DNA of 21,141 bases from DATIYF01 sp035517775 (GCA_035517775.1 DATIYF010000100.1:1-21141); one strand, 5' to 3'; shown: positions 7,365-15,108, counted from the first letter of the stretch. Notes: generated from the letters alone by a model not told the origin. Translations and numbers: made by a program.

Positions 7365-8968
7365 TGCCCGCCCTCACGCAGCCAGGCTTGCACCAGGCGC
7401 CCTGCAGAGACCGGTTCGGCTTTCACCTTCTCGACCAGCTGCTTTTTCAGCACGAGTGCGCGCTGTCCGCTGAACTCGCTGTCGGCAAGCTGGTTCTGAG
7501 GTTTATCGGTTGCTGAAAGGTGCTGCGGAAGCTCGCGAAACGTCGTGATGACCTGCTTTTTCACCGGCCGCAGCAACAGAAAGTAAGCCAGCAGGAACAA
7601 AAGGAGAAGTGCCGCGTAACGCACCACGCTCGACCAGTCAGTGAGAATTCCGCGGACGCGCTCGGTGATGTTGCGTACAGTGGGGCCGCCCTCTTCCGGG
7701 GCAGCTTCGTGGAAGGCAATGTTTTGTACCGCGATCACGTCGCCCCGGGATGTATCGAGGCCGAGCGCAGCCGTGGCCAGGTCGCTGATTTGCTTCAGCT
7801 CCTCCGGCGTGCGTTTGCGGCGAACTTCCGTCCTTTTGCCATTGGACTGCTTGACCTCGATGGCATCATCCACCACCAGCGCCGCCGAGATGCGGCGTAT
7901 GCGCCCGGCAGGTTCTACCGTTCGCCGCGTCATCTTACTTACGACATAGGTACTCGACTCGCTGTGCGAGACCTGGCTGTCGTCCGCGTCAGAGTCGGTA
8001 TCGGCGTCCGCGGTTTGTTTTGCGTTTGTGGCCTTTCCATCTCCGCCGGGAACATTGCTTGAGGTGCCGGGAACTCCACTTCCGGGGGCGCCGCCGCCCA
8101 CCTGTTCATCAGAGCGTTGCGTCGAAACCGCCACCGCCGATTTGGGGTCGTAGGTTTCCTGATTTTCCTCACTGGTGCTGGGGTCGTATTCGACGTTGAC
8201 GCTGGCGCGCACATGGTCCGCGCCTACCACCGGCGCGAGGGTTTCAATCAGGCGGGCAGACAACTCTTTTTCCAAACCGCCGGCGGGCGATAGCGGATCA
8301 TGCTGCGGCAGCCCCGCGGGCTGGTTGTTGTTTGCATCCACGATGGCGACATTTTCGGGACGAAGCCGGTCCACCGCGCCGGAGACCAGCCGGGCAATCG
8401 CCATCTGCATGTCAGGCGTGATTTCGCCCGAGTGCATGGTGAGAATCACCGAAGCCTTGGCATCCCGGTCGCGATCCACGAATACAGAATCGGAAGGCAT
8501 TACCAGATGAACCCGGGCGCTCTCTACGCCGTGCAGTGTCTGAATGGTGCGCTCCAGTTCCCCTTCCAGCGCCCGCTGGTAATTCACTTTTTCGTCAAAT
8601 TCGGTTTCGCCCCAGTTCATCTTGTCGAACAGCTCGAAGCCCATGCGCCCGCTGTGCGGCATGCCCTGTGAGGCAAGCTCCAAGCGGCTGGCGTCGAGTT
8701 TGTCTTCGGGTACGCTTACCGTCTTGCCATCGGGGCTCACCTGTGTGGGAATGTTCTTTTCGGCCAGCCGTGAAACCAGGCTTTGCGCGTCGGCGGGCTC
8801 CATGTTGGTGTAAAGCGTTTTGTACTCGGGCTTGCCGATCCAACTTACGAACAACGCCACAGTCGCCACCGTAAGTAGCGCGCTGGCGGCCAGCACCACT
8901 CGCTGTTTCGCGCTCAGCCCCGACAGCATGTTCTTCAGTTGGCCCAACATCTGTTCCCCGGAAGGCAT
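7361..8968 (-). CDS. fliF: Flagellar MS-ring protein FliF
   Basis: FliF builds the MS ring in the inner membrane, the base on which rod and C ring assemble. The 535-residue protein has a first membrane helix at about residues 23-44 (AASALLTVATVALFVSW), the YscJ/FliF ring-building motif region (KTLYTNMEPADAQSLVSRL; ALEGELERTIQTLHGVESAR), a low-complexity periplasmic linker rich in Asp, Ser and Gly, and a second membrane helix near residue 460 (AALLLLFLLAYFLLL). The cytoplasmic C-terminal tail, which binds FliG, ends with ATGA overlapping the fliG start. The ATG lies 29 bp after the fliE stop. Confidence 0.97.
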   Translation of the reverse strand: MPSGEQMLGQLKNMLSGLSAKQRVVLAASALLTVATVALFVSWIGKPEYKTLYTNMEPADAQSLVSRLAEKNIPTQVSPDGKTVSVPEDKLDASRLELASQGMPHSGRMGFELFDKMNWGETEFDEKVNYQRALEGELERTIQTLHGVESARVHLVMPSDSVFVDRDRDAKASVILTMHSGEITPDMQMAIARLVSGAVDRLRPENVAIVDANNNQPAGLPQHDPLSPAGGLEKELSARLIETLAPVVGADHVRASVNVEYDPSTSEENQETYDPKSAVAVSTQRSDEQVGGGAPGSGVPGTSSNVPGGDGKATNAKQTADADTDSDADDSQVSHSESSTYVVSKMTRRTVEPAGRIRRISAALVVDDAIEVKQSNGKRTEVRRKRTPEELKQISDLATAALGLDTSRGDVIAVQNIAFHEAAPEEGGPTVRNITERVRGILTDWSSVVRYAALLLLFLLAYFLLLRPVKKQVITTFRELPQHLSATDKPQNQLADSEFSGQRALVLKKQLVEKVKAEPVSAGRLVQAWLREGGQ

Positions 8969-8997
8969 AGGCTATCGTTCGGTCCCCGAATGCTCGC

Positions 8998-9300
8998 TTA
9001 GAACTGCAGCCGCGAAATCTCCTGGTAGGCATTCACAATTTTGTTGCGCACCTGCATCATCAGCTGGAATGCGATGTCGGCCTTCTCTACCGCGATCATG
9101 ACGTTGTGAATGTCCTGGCGATCGCCTTGCAGCAGCTGTTGCACCTGCTGCTGCGCATCGGTGTGCACCTGCTCCACCTGGCTGATGGCATCGCTCAGGC
9201 TCGAACCGAAGCTCTGCTCGCCGCCGGCGGAACTGGAGGAAGCGGCGCTCGTAGGGGAACTAGAGAGCCATCCCGGGATATTTGCAATCACGTTGCTCAT
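8998..9300 (-). CDS. fliE: Flagellar rod/MS-ring adaptor FliE
   Basis: FliE joins the MS ring to the proximal rod and is the first rod-type substrate exported. The 100-residue protein has a disordered Ser/Gly/Ala-rich N-terminus and the conserved C-terminal half of the family: DRQDIHNVMIAVEKADIAFQ followed by LMMQVRNKIVNAYQEISRLQF. It ends exactly at the usual family C-terminus. It lies 18 bp after flgC and 29 bp before fliF, the classical flgB-flgC-fliE-fliF order. Confidence 0.95.
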   Translation of the reverse strand: MSNVIANIPGWLSSSPTSAASSSSAGGEQSFGSSLSDAISQVEQVHTDAQQQVQQLLQGDRQDIHNVMIAVEKADIAFQLMMQVRNKIVNAYQEISRLQF

Positions 9301-9318
9301 AGTCGCTTTGCCTCTGCT

Positions 9319-9771
9319 TTAACTGCGAAGAATATCCAGCGCCTGCTGCAGCATCTGCTTGGCGGCGTTCACCGCGGATGCATTGAGCTGGTATGCGCGC
9401 GTCGCGCCCATCAGGTCCACCATCTCCTGAATGGGATTGATCGCCGGATAGGCCACATAACCTTTGGCGTTGGCTTCCGGGTTGCCCGGCTCGTAGCGCA
9501 TTTGCGGAGGAGTTGGATCATCCACTACGCGGGCAATGTGAACCGTGGGCACAGCACCGGGGAGAGAAGCAAGCTGGTTCAGCGCCATTTGAAAGGGGAA
9601 CATGCGCGAACCGGCGAAGACGACTTCTTTGCGGCGGTAAGGCTGCCCGGAAGAGGTCTTAGTGGTGTTGGCATTGGCCAGGTTTGCCGCAGTTACTTCG
9701 GCGCGCTCGCGCTCGGCGGAAAGCGCCGAACCGCTGATTTCAAGCATGGAAAAAAGTCCGCTCATGGTCAT
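9319..9771 (-). CDS. flgC: Flagellar basal-body rod protein FlgC
   Basis: FlgC is a proximal rod subunit in the periplasm. The 150-residue protein carries the rod-family N-terminal helix (SALSAERERAEVTAANLANANT) and the FlgC-specific RKEVVFAG segment. The C-terminal part has YVAYPAINPIQEMVDLMGAT and the closing helix AVNAAKQMLQQALDI. The start overlaps the flgB stop as ATGA (9768-9771). An in-frame ATG two codons later is possible. Length and features are standard. Confidence 0.95.
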   Translation of the reverse strand: MTMSGLFSMLEISGSALSAERERAEVTAANLANANTTKTSSGQPYRRKEVVFAGSRMFPFQMALNQLASLPGAVPTVHIARVVDDPTPPQMRYEPGNPEANAKGYVAYPAINPIQEMVDLMGATRAYQLNASAVNAAKQMLQQALDILRS

Positions 9772-10109
9772 TGCCCCTGATTGATCGCCGTCAGCAAGCG
9801 ATGAAATTCGCTTTTGATCAGCTCCACGCCCATGCGAACCTGCATCTGGGTTTCCGCCAGCAGCATCCCTTCGCGATCAAGGTTCACGTTGTTGCCATCC
9901 GGCCGCGCCAGCAGGCCCGGCACCGGCTGCACTACCGGCGTCAACGTCGCGTTGCCCTGATCGTTTACTGCACGTTCCATCTCAACGTGAAAATTGAAAT
10001 CCACCGTGCGGAAGCCCGGGGTATCAATGTTGGCCATGTTGTTGGTGACCAAATTCTCGCGCTGAGAAGCCAGATTCAGATACTTCTGCAAAAGCTGGAT
10101 CGCGCTCAC
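9768..10109 (-). CDS. flgB: Flagellar basal-body rod protein FlgB
   Basis: FlgB is the innermost proximal rod subunit. The 113-residue protein has the family N-terminus LNLASQRENLVTNNMANIDT followed by PGFRTVDFNFH, and the C-terminal helix QVRMGVELIKSEFHRLLTAI. The start is GTG at 10109, one base after the stop of the upstream NtrC-type regulator. GGAGGT lies about 9 nt upstream inside that regulator's last codons and supports this start. It is the first structural gene of the basal-body run and is coupled to the regulatory pair upstream. Confidence 0.94.
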   Translation of the reverse strand: MSAIQLLQKYLNLASQRENLVTNNMANIDTPGFRTVDFNFHVEMERAVNDQGNATLTPVVQPVPGLLARPDGNNVNLDREGMLLAETQMQVRMGVELIKSEFHRLLTAINQGQ

Positions 10110-10110
10110 T

Positions 10111-11466
10111 TTACGCGTACCTCCGTGGCGGCAGGCCGTACTCGCGAATCCTGTTGCGGATAGTGCGCAGGCTCACGCCCAGCATCTCTGCCGCGTGAGT
10201 GCGGTTGCCGCGTGTAACTTCGAGGGTGGATTCGAGAAGCCGGCGCTCCAGCTCCTTGATGGCCGTTCCTGCTCGCACCGGAAGCTCAGGCGGCGCCGCT
10301 TTTTTCGGCGCGGGCGTCAGAAAATCCGGGCCCAGGCATTCCGGCCCAATCAGGTTCTGTTCGCTCAGGGCCAGCACCCGGCGCATGCAGTTGGCCAGCT
10401 CCCGGACGTTGCCCGGCCAATCGTGGCGCTGCAGTCCGTCAACAAAGCCCGGATGCAGCAGCGGCGTGGGCCGTTTCGCCTGGGCGGCGAATTGTGCGGC
10501 AAAAAACTCCGCCAGCGCCGGAATGTCTTTCCTGCGCTCGCGAAGAGCGGGAACAGTGAGAGGCACAACATTTAGCCGGTAATACAAGTCGGCTCGGAAG
10601 CTTCCTTCCTCGATCATGCACAGCAGCGGCCGGTTGGTAGTGGCGATCACTCGGATGTCAACCCGCACCACCCGTACATCTCCCAGCTTCTCAAACTCGC
10701 GCTCCTGCAAAGCCCGCAGAAGTTTGGGCTGAAGAGCGAGGGGCATTTCGCCGATCTCATCGAGCAGCAGTGTTCCTCCCTGCGCCAGCTCGAACTTGCC
10801 GGGCTTGGCGGCGATGGCGCCGGTAAATGCGCCCTTCACGTGGCCGAAGAGTTCGCTTTCCAGCAATTGCTCCGGCAGCGCGGCGCAATTGACGGCCACA
10901 AACGGCTTCTCCCGGCGCCGGCTTTGCTCGTGGATATAACGGGCAATCAGCTCTTTGCCGGTGCCGCTCTCGGCTTCGATCAAGACGTCGGCATTGGTAC
11001 GGGCGGCATGACGCGCGCGTTCCAGGGCGCGCAGCATGAGCTCCGACGAGCCGATGATTCTGACGCCAGAAGAAACTGAGACCGGGGAGGCTTCGCTGTG
11101 CTTCATCACCCGGTGCACGGCACCTTGCAACTGCTCGAAGGAGATCGGCTTGGTCAGGTAGTCGCAAGCGCCGCCGCGCATGGCCTGCACTGCGTCTGGC
11201 ACATTGCCGAATGCGGTCAGCACAATCACGGCTGTTTCCGGCACGGATTGGCGTACCCGTCGCATCACTTCAAAGCCATCGCCATCCGGCATGCGAACGT
11301 CGGTGACCACCAGTGGAAAACGTTTCTGCTCAAACTTGCGAATCGCTTCGGCTGCGCCGCCGGCGGTTTCCACCTGCCATCCGCCGCGCTGAAAACTGGC
11401 CTGCAAGGCCAGGCGCATACCCATTTCGTCATCCACCACCAGCACCGAGCGGTTCACTTCATTCAT
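10111..11466 (-). CDS. NtrC-type sigma-54 response regulator of the flagellar operon (FlrC/FleR-like)
   Basis: This 451-residue regulator has three domains. A receiver (about 6-120) carries the acidic pair DD at 12-13, phospho-acceptor Asp56 in VVTDVRMP and Lys106. A sigma-54-interacting AAA+ domain (about 135-365) carries GAFTGA at 212-217, Walker B LLLDEIGE and the R-finger region FRADLYYRLNV. A Fis-type helix-turn-helix lies at about 405-447 (AEMLGVSLRTIRNRI). The Walker A reads AESGTGKE, with Ala165 where the family usually has Gly. The start overlaps the kinase stop as ATGA, and the stop lies 1 bp before flgB. A kinase/regulator pair placed directly ahead of flgB strongly suggests it switches on sigma-54-dependent flagellar genes, like FlrC or FleR. 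It is the best candidate to bind the three dyad sites in this window. Confidence 0.9.
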   Translation of the reverse strand: MNEVNRSVLVVDDEMGMRLALQASFQRGGWQVETAGGAAEAIRKFEQKRFPLVVTDVRMPDGDGFEVMRRVRQSVPETAVIVLTAFGNVPDAVQAMRGGACDYLTKPISFEQLQGAVHRVMKHSEASPVSVSSGVRIIGSSELMLRALERARHAARTNADVLIEAESGTGKELIARYIHEQSRRREKPFVAVNCAALPEQLLESELFGHVKGAFTGAIAAKPGKFELAQGGTLLLDEIGEMPLALQPKLLRALQEREFEKLGDVRVVRVDIRVIATTNRPLLCMIEEGSFRADLYYRLNVVPLTVPALRERRKDIPALAEFFAAQFAAQAKRPTPLLHPGFVDGLQRHDWPGNVRELANCMRRVLALSEQNLIGPECLGPDFLTPAPKKAAPPELPVRAGTAIKELERRLLESTLEVTRGNRTHAAEMLGVSLRTIRNRIREYGLPPRRYA

Positions 11467-12665
11467 AGAACGGGAAACTCCATGCGAAACGCGGCGCCCT
11501 GGCCGGACTCGCTACTTGCCGAGATGCTGCCGCCGTGCTGCTGCACAATCTTGCGGCACACTGCCAGCCCCAAACCCGGGCTTTGACTTGCCGTACTGAA
11601 ACCGGCGTCGAAAATCCTTTCCAGATGCTCAAGCGGAATTCCACAACCGCTGTCCTCGAACTCGATGACCGCCAGCCTGCCAGATTGAGCCGTATCCAAC
11701 CATGCCTTGATTCTTATCTCTCCCCCTGCCGCCGTATGCCGGAACGCATTCAGCGCAAGATTCAGAATCACCTGCTGCAACTCTCCGCTGTTTCCCAGAA
11801 TTCTTGCGCTATGCAGGTTTTCTTCCAGGAAAAGTCGGATCTCGTGGCGGGCCGCCAAGGGGTTGATGAAGCTGACGGCCTCCCGCACGACTTGCGCCAG
11901 ATCGAGGGGAACGTGAATCGCAGAGCCAGTGGCATGAACGTGCAGAACGTTGTTCACAGTGGCCGAGAGTGACCGCAGGCCCGCTTGCAGATGCTCCAAC
12001 CAGCTCTTTTGTTCCCCGCCGAGTTCCGCCGAATCCATCAGCAGGCCGGCAAGCAGTTCCATGCTGCCCAAAGGATTACGTATCTCGTGTGCCAGCACCG
12101 ACGAAACCTCGGCCAGAGCGGTGATCCGGCGCGCTTCTTCGCGCTCGCGCTCCATTTCGCGCTGTTCGGTCACGTCGCGGATGATGAGCACGGTTTCGCC
12201 CGCCTGTGGCGCGCCCCGTGAGCCTGTGCGTCCATAAACCGCCGCCGAGCGAATCATCAACCAGTGCTGCGTGCCGGCAATGGGAAGGCAGAGTTCCCGT
12301 TCGCCGCAGCCTGTGCCGCTGCACTCACTGAGCGCGCTGACGGCCTGACCCAAAGCCTCGCCATCTCCAAGCAGGCGCTTCGCCTCCGGGTTGGCGAAAC
12401 TGGGTTCGCCCTTTGCGTCGAGCGCGATCACGGCGCAGGGCAACGACTCGAGAATCAGGCCCAGCGAAAGGCGGATCTTTTCGTTTTCAGCGAGGCTTGA
12501 GGTGAGCGCGGCGTTCCTTTGCTCCAGCTCTTCCCGCAGGCGAGCTACTTCCACCTGCAGCTGCTGATAGGAGAACTGCAGCCAGCCCGCGGCTGCGGTA
12601 AAAGCGGCAAAGGCATCGGCCAGCACAGGTTCCGCGGGCTGCGCGAGTTGGTGCGAGGCGCTCAT
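11463..12665 (-). CDS. Cytosolic PAS histidine kinase of the flagellar operon (FlrB/FleS-like)
   Basis: The 400-residue kinase has no membrane segment. A coiled-coil stretch lies at about 32-66, followed by a PAS domain at about 68-165 (ESLPCAVIALDAKGEPSFAN). The HisKA dimerisation domain has phospho-His193 in AHEIRNPL, and the ATPase domain shows the N box LNLALNAFRH, G1 DSGCGIP, the F box FDAGFST and G2 GLGLAV. I prefer the ATG at 12665. Upstream in-frame starts at 12692 and 12707 would lie inside a dyad site and almost on top of the predicted transcription start (about 12697). The stop overlaps the regulator start as ATGA, so it is the cognate kinase of the NtrC-type regulator. A cytosolic sensor suggests it reads an internal cue such as an assembly checkpoint, as for FlrB and FlgS. 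Confidence 0.88.
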   Translation of the reverse strand: MSASHQLAQPAEPVLADAFAAFTAAAGWLQFSYQQLQVEVARLREELEQRNAALTSSLAENEKIRLSLGLILESLPCAVIALDAKGEPSFANPEAKRLLGDGEALGQAVSALSECSGTGCGERELCLPIAGTQHWLMIRSAAVYGRTGSRGAPQAGETVLIIRDVTEQREMEREREEARRITALAEVSSVLAHEIRNPLGSMELLAGLLMDSAELGGEQKSWLEHLQAGLRSLSATVNNVLHVHATGSAIHVPLDLAQVVREAVSFINPLAARHEIRLFLEENLHSARILGNSGELQQVILNLALNAFRHTAAGGEIRIKAWLDTAQSGRLAVIEFEDSGCGIPLEHLERIFDAGFSTASQSPGLGLAVCRKIVQQHGGSISASSESGQGAAFRMEFPVL

Positions 12666-12680
12666 TGGAGCCAGATGAGA

Positions 12681-12701
12681 ACTAGGCAACATCTGCCTAC
12701 T
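12681..12701. promoter_or_regulatory. 21-bp dyad site 3 at the kinase-regulator-flgB promoter
   Basis: The sequence reads ACTAGGCA-ACATC-TGCCTACT, sharing the first nine bases and the CTGCC core with sites 1 and 2 upstream of fliK. It ends 16 bp upstream of the kinase ATG. Relative to the sigma-54-like promoter at 12708-12723 it covers about -4 to +17. FleQ of Pseudomonas and FlrC of Vibrio are known to bind downstream of some sigma-54 flagellar promoters, so an activator site here is plausible. A repressor operator would fit the position equally well. Confidence 0.6.
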
Positions 12702-12707
12702 GGGCAA

Positions 12708-12723
12708 TGCACCCTGTATGCCA
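12708..12723 (-). promoter_or_regulatory. Sigma-54-type promoter of the kinase-regulator-flgBC-fliEFGHIJ operon
   Basis: On the minus strand the sequence is TGGCATACAGGGTGCA. It matches the sigma-54 consensus TGGCACG-N4-TTGCW at 10 of 12 defined positions, with the required 10 bp between the invariant GG and GC. The predicted start is near 12697, giving a leader of about 32 nt to the ATG at 12665. The downstream operon encodes a sigma-54 activator and the basal-body genes, which supports the call. It is a prediction from sequence only. Confidence 0.58.
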
Positions 12724-12802
12724 AAGCATGGCCCCGAAACCCCCGCGATCGGGGAGATTGCATGAGGGAATGATTAGACCTGCAAGGATGGAAAGGAAGG
12801 CG

Positions 12803-13990
12803 CTAGATCACGATGTGCTCGGGGCGGATTTCTCCATCGCTCTGGGCGAGAATGCAGGCCCGCTCCATCACGTTGCGCACTTCGCGCACATTGCCCGGCC
12901 AGGTATGCTGGCGGAGCAGCGAGGCGGCCTCGGCGGTCAGGCAAAGACCTCCGGCACAGAACTTGGCCAGGAAATTCTGCGCCAGGGCGAGCAGATCATC
13001 CATGCGCTCCCGCAATGGGGGCAGTTCGATGGGAAAAACCGAAAGGCGATAAAACAGATCTTCGCGGAAGCCTCGGCTTTGCACCAGCTGCCGCAGGTTG
13101 GAGTTGGTCGCCGCCAGCACCCGCACATCTACGCGGAAGGTATCGGAGCTGCCCAGCCGCTGAACTTCGCCCTGCTCAAGAAAGCGCAGCAGCTTGGACT
13201 GCAATCCCAGCGGCAGATCGCCGATTTCGTCGAGAAATAGCGTGCCGCCCTGGGCGGCGTGAATGCGCCCAATGCGCGATTGCACCGCGCCGGTAAAAGC
13301 CCCTTTCACGAATCCGAACAACTCGGCTTCGAGCAGCGTCTCAGGAATGGCAGCACAATTGATCACCACGAACGCCTTGCTTCCCCGTGGACTGAGATGG
13401 TGAACGGCCCGCGCCACCAAATCCTTGCCGGTGCCACTCTCACCCGTGATCAAAACCGTAGTATCGCGCCTGGCAACCAGCCGCGCCATGCGGCAAACGT
13501 TCTGCACCGCCGGGGTGGTGCCCACGAAACCCGGCAAACTGTTTTCGCCGGCATCATCGTCGCCCGCATTCTCTGGCGCTGCGCTGGCCCCCTTGAGGGC
13601 CCCGCCGCGCCCGATCTCGCGCACTGCCTCGAAGCAAATGGATTCCGGTGAGGGCGCCGACAAGGGCTGACCCGTTCCCGGGTTTATGGGTACGATTTCG
13701 ATCGCCGGGTAATATGCCTGCACGATTTCCTTGAACTCCTCGACCCGCAGATCAGGCAGCGCCGGGTCAAGCAGCACCAGGGATATATTTCCTCTCTCCA
13801 TCACCTCGATGGCACTGGCCCCGCTCTGCGCCTGCAGCGCGTTCCAGCGCCCGGAATGCAGGCGCGACAGGATGTCACATCTCAAATCGGCGTTGGCACT
13901 GAGCACTAAGATGCCGATGGGCGCCGAGGAAAGCCCGGATGGAAGTCTTGCCTGCTGGGCAGCCAGACCGCTCGAAATGGTGCTTGACAT
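12803..13990 (-). CDS. FleQ-like sigma-54 activator lacking a DNA-binding domain
   Basis: This 395-residue activator has a degenerate receiver-like N-terminus (about 25-115). Asp75 is kept in VLLDPALP, but the usual acidic pair and the conserved Lys are not visible. An intact AAA+ domain follows at about 155-390, with Walker A GESGTGKD (183-190), GAFTGA (230-235), Walker B LFLDEIGD and FREDLFYRLSV. The protein ends at GEIRPEHIVI, right after the AAA+ lid, so the Fis-type helix-turn-helix is missing. Only 137 bp separate the stop from the kinase start, too little for a lost domain. It should still be able to remodel sigma-54 holoenzyme but would act from solution or through a partner, as Helicobacter FlgR does. 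It starts 4 bp after the preceding small gene and belongs to that operon. Confidence 0.88.
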   Translation of the reverse strand: MSSTISSGLAAQQARLPSGLSSAPIGILVLSANADLRCDILSRLHSGRWNALQAQSGASAIEVMERGNISLVLLDPALPDLRVEEFKEIVQAYYPAIEIVPINPGTGQPLSAPSPESICFEAVREIGRGGALKGASAAPENAGDDDAGENSLPGFVGTTPAVQNVCRMARLVARRDTTVLITGESGTGKDLVARAVHHLSPRGSKAFVVINCAAIPETLLEAELFGFVKGAFTGAVQSRIGRIHAAQGGTLFLDEIGDLPLGLQSKLLRFLEQGEVQRLGSSDTFRVDVRVLAATNSNLRQLVQSRGFREDLFYRLSVFPIELPPLRERMDDLLALAQNFLAKFCAGGLCLTAEAASLLRQHTWPGNVREVRNVMERACILAQSDGEIRPEHIVI

Positions 13991-13994
13991 TGTT

Positions 13995-14270
13995 TCAGTT
14001 GCCTTTCTGTTCTGACTGCTTGTTCGCGCCGCCGGCTTCGGGCAGCGCGCAAATCATCTCCCGCGTGTGGTTCAGACATAAGGCTGCCCGTCCGGCTTCC
14101 ACCAGTGCGGACTCGACCGATTGACGGTACTGGTCCAGCGTCTGCGCCTCAAGCAGGGCGAGCTCCAGCGTTCCACGCAACACGGTAAGCGGCTGAGCCA
14201 TGGCGTGCAGTTCATGCAGGACCAGCTCAACTAAGGCACTACGAGGCGCAGTGTTTGCTTCACTGTTCAT
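13995..14270 (-). CDS. Orphan single-domain DHp (HisKA-like) protein
   Basis: This 91-residue soluble protein resembles only the dimerisation/phospho-acceptor domain of a histidine kinase. The segment HAMAQPLTVLRGTLELAL (from His22) aligns with the HEINQPLT-type H-box and first helix. It is followed by a turn and a second long helix (QYRQSVESALVEAGRAALCL), which would complete the helical hairpin. There is no ATPase domain. The acidic residue that normally follows the phospho-His is Ala23, so classical kinase or phosphatase chemistry is doubtful. A role as a phosphotransfer or docking protein is my inference. It sits 21 bp after the OmpR-type regulator and 4 bp before the DNA-binding-domain-less activator, suggesting it works with one or both. 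The start ATG has only a weak ribosome site. Confidence 0.68.
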   Translation of the reverse strand: MNSEANTAPRSALVELVLHELHAMAQPLTVLRGTLELALLEAQTLDQYRQSVESALVEAGRAALCLNHTREMICALPEAGGANKQSEQKGN

Positions 14271-14291
14271 TTCGGCAGCTCGCGGGGGTTT

Positions 14292-15002
14292 TTAGTCGTC
14301 GGTGATTACGTAGCCGATGCCGCGAATTGTTCGCAGCAGTTTGGCGGGGAACCCGGCATCTATCTTGTCGCGGACGTACTTGACATAGACGTCCACCAGG
14401 TTGGTGCGGGCATCGTAGGGGGCTTTCCAAACGTATTCCATCAGGGTGGAGCGCGAGACCGGCCTCCGGGCGTTGGTCATCAGGCACTCCAGCACCAGAA
14501 ATTCCTTCGGCGTCAGGGTGATTCTCTTGCCGGCGCGCTCCACGCGAAACTCCTCCCGGTCTAAGAGCAGGTCTGCGACCTGCATGCAGCGGGTGGCAGT
14601 GGAACCATGGCGGCGCAAGAGCGCTCTGGCGCGGGCGGTCAGCTCATGGAAGGAGAAGGGCTTGACCATGCAGTCGTCGGCTCCGCCGTGCAGGGCCATC
14701 AAGCGATCTTCCAGCCGGCTTCGGCCGGTTAAGACGAGAATCGGCAAGGTAGGCAGAACCGGCCGCAGTTGCCGCAGCAAGTCCATGCCATCGAGCTTGG
14801 GTAGGTTGAGGTCAAGAATCAGCAGGTCGTATTGCGAGGCCTTCGCAGCCTGAAAAGCAGACTCGCCATCGTGGACCACATCTACCGCACATTTGTCAGC
14901 TTGCAATCCGCGTTTCAAAAAATGCGCTAAGGGAACGTCATCTTCGGCGATCAACAAATGAGGCTGGTGCTTCTGCTCCGCGAAACACCCCGCTTCGCGC
15001 AT
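14292..15002 (-). CDS. OmpR/PhoB-family response regulator
   Basis: The 236-residue regulator has a complete receiver (about 15-125) with acidic residues Glu20/Asp21, phospho-acceptor Asp64 in LILDLNLP, Thr92 and Lys114. The C-terminal winged-helix domain (about 140-234) carries TPKEFLVLECLMTNARRPVS, the recognition region DARTNLVDVYVKYVRDKID and the closing IRGIGYVI wing. I set the start at the ATG at 15002, which has GGAGAA about 7 nt upstream; an upstream in-frame extension has no such signal. No full kinase is adjacent, so its partner is unknown; the small DHp protein encoded 21 bp downstream is a candidate. A sigma-54-like promoter lies about 100 bp upstream. Confidence 0.92.
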   Translation of the reverse strand: MREAGCFAEQKHQPHLLIAEDDVPLAHFLKRGLQADKCAVDVVHDGESAFQAAKASQYDLLILDLNLPKLDGMDLLRQLRPVLPTLPILVLTGRSRLEDRLMALHGGADDCMVKPFSFHELTARARALLRRHGSTATRCMQVADLLLDREEFRVERAGKRITLTPKEFLVLECLMTNARRPVSRSTLMEYVWKAPYDARTNLVDVYVKYVRDKIDAGFPAKLLRTIRGIGYVITDD

Positions 15003-15108
15003 GCTCGTTCTCCGGTGACTCGTTAAGTAGCAGTGGTAGGGAGGGCACAAAGTTCCCAGGCGACCCGAACAGCATGGAAACCGCCACGCTTTGGGAAGGA
15101 AACATAAG

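Noticed and set aside
6525..7499. Plus-strand open frame of 324 codons opposite fliG/fliF
   Set aside because: It is antisense to two certain genes and has no recognisable domain or start signal.
12741..12754. CCCCG-CGAT-CGGGG hairpin after the truncated activator as a terminator
   Set aside because: The stem is only five pairs and is followed by at most three T residues; it may add insulation but is too weak to call.
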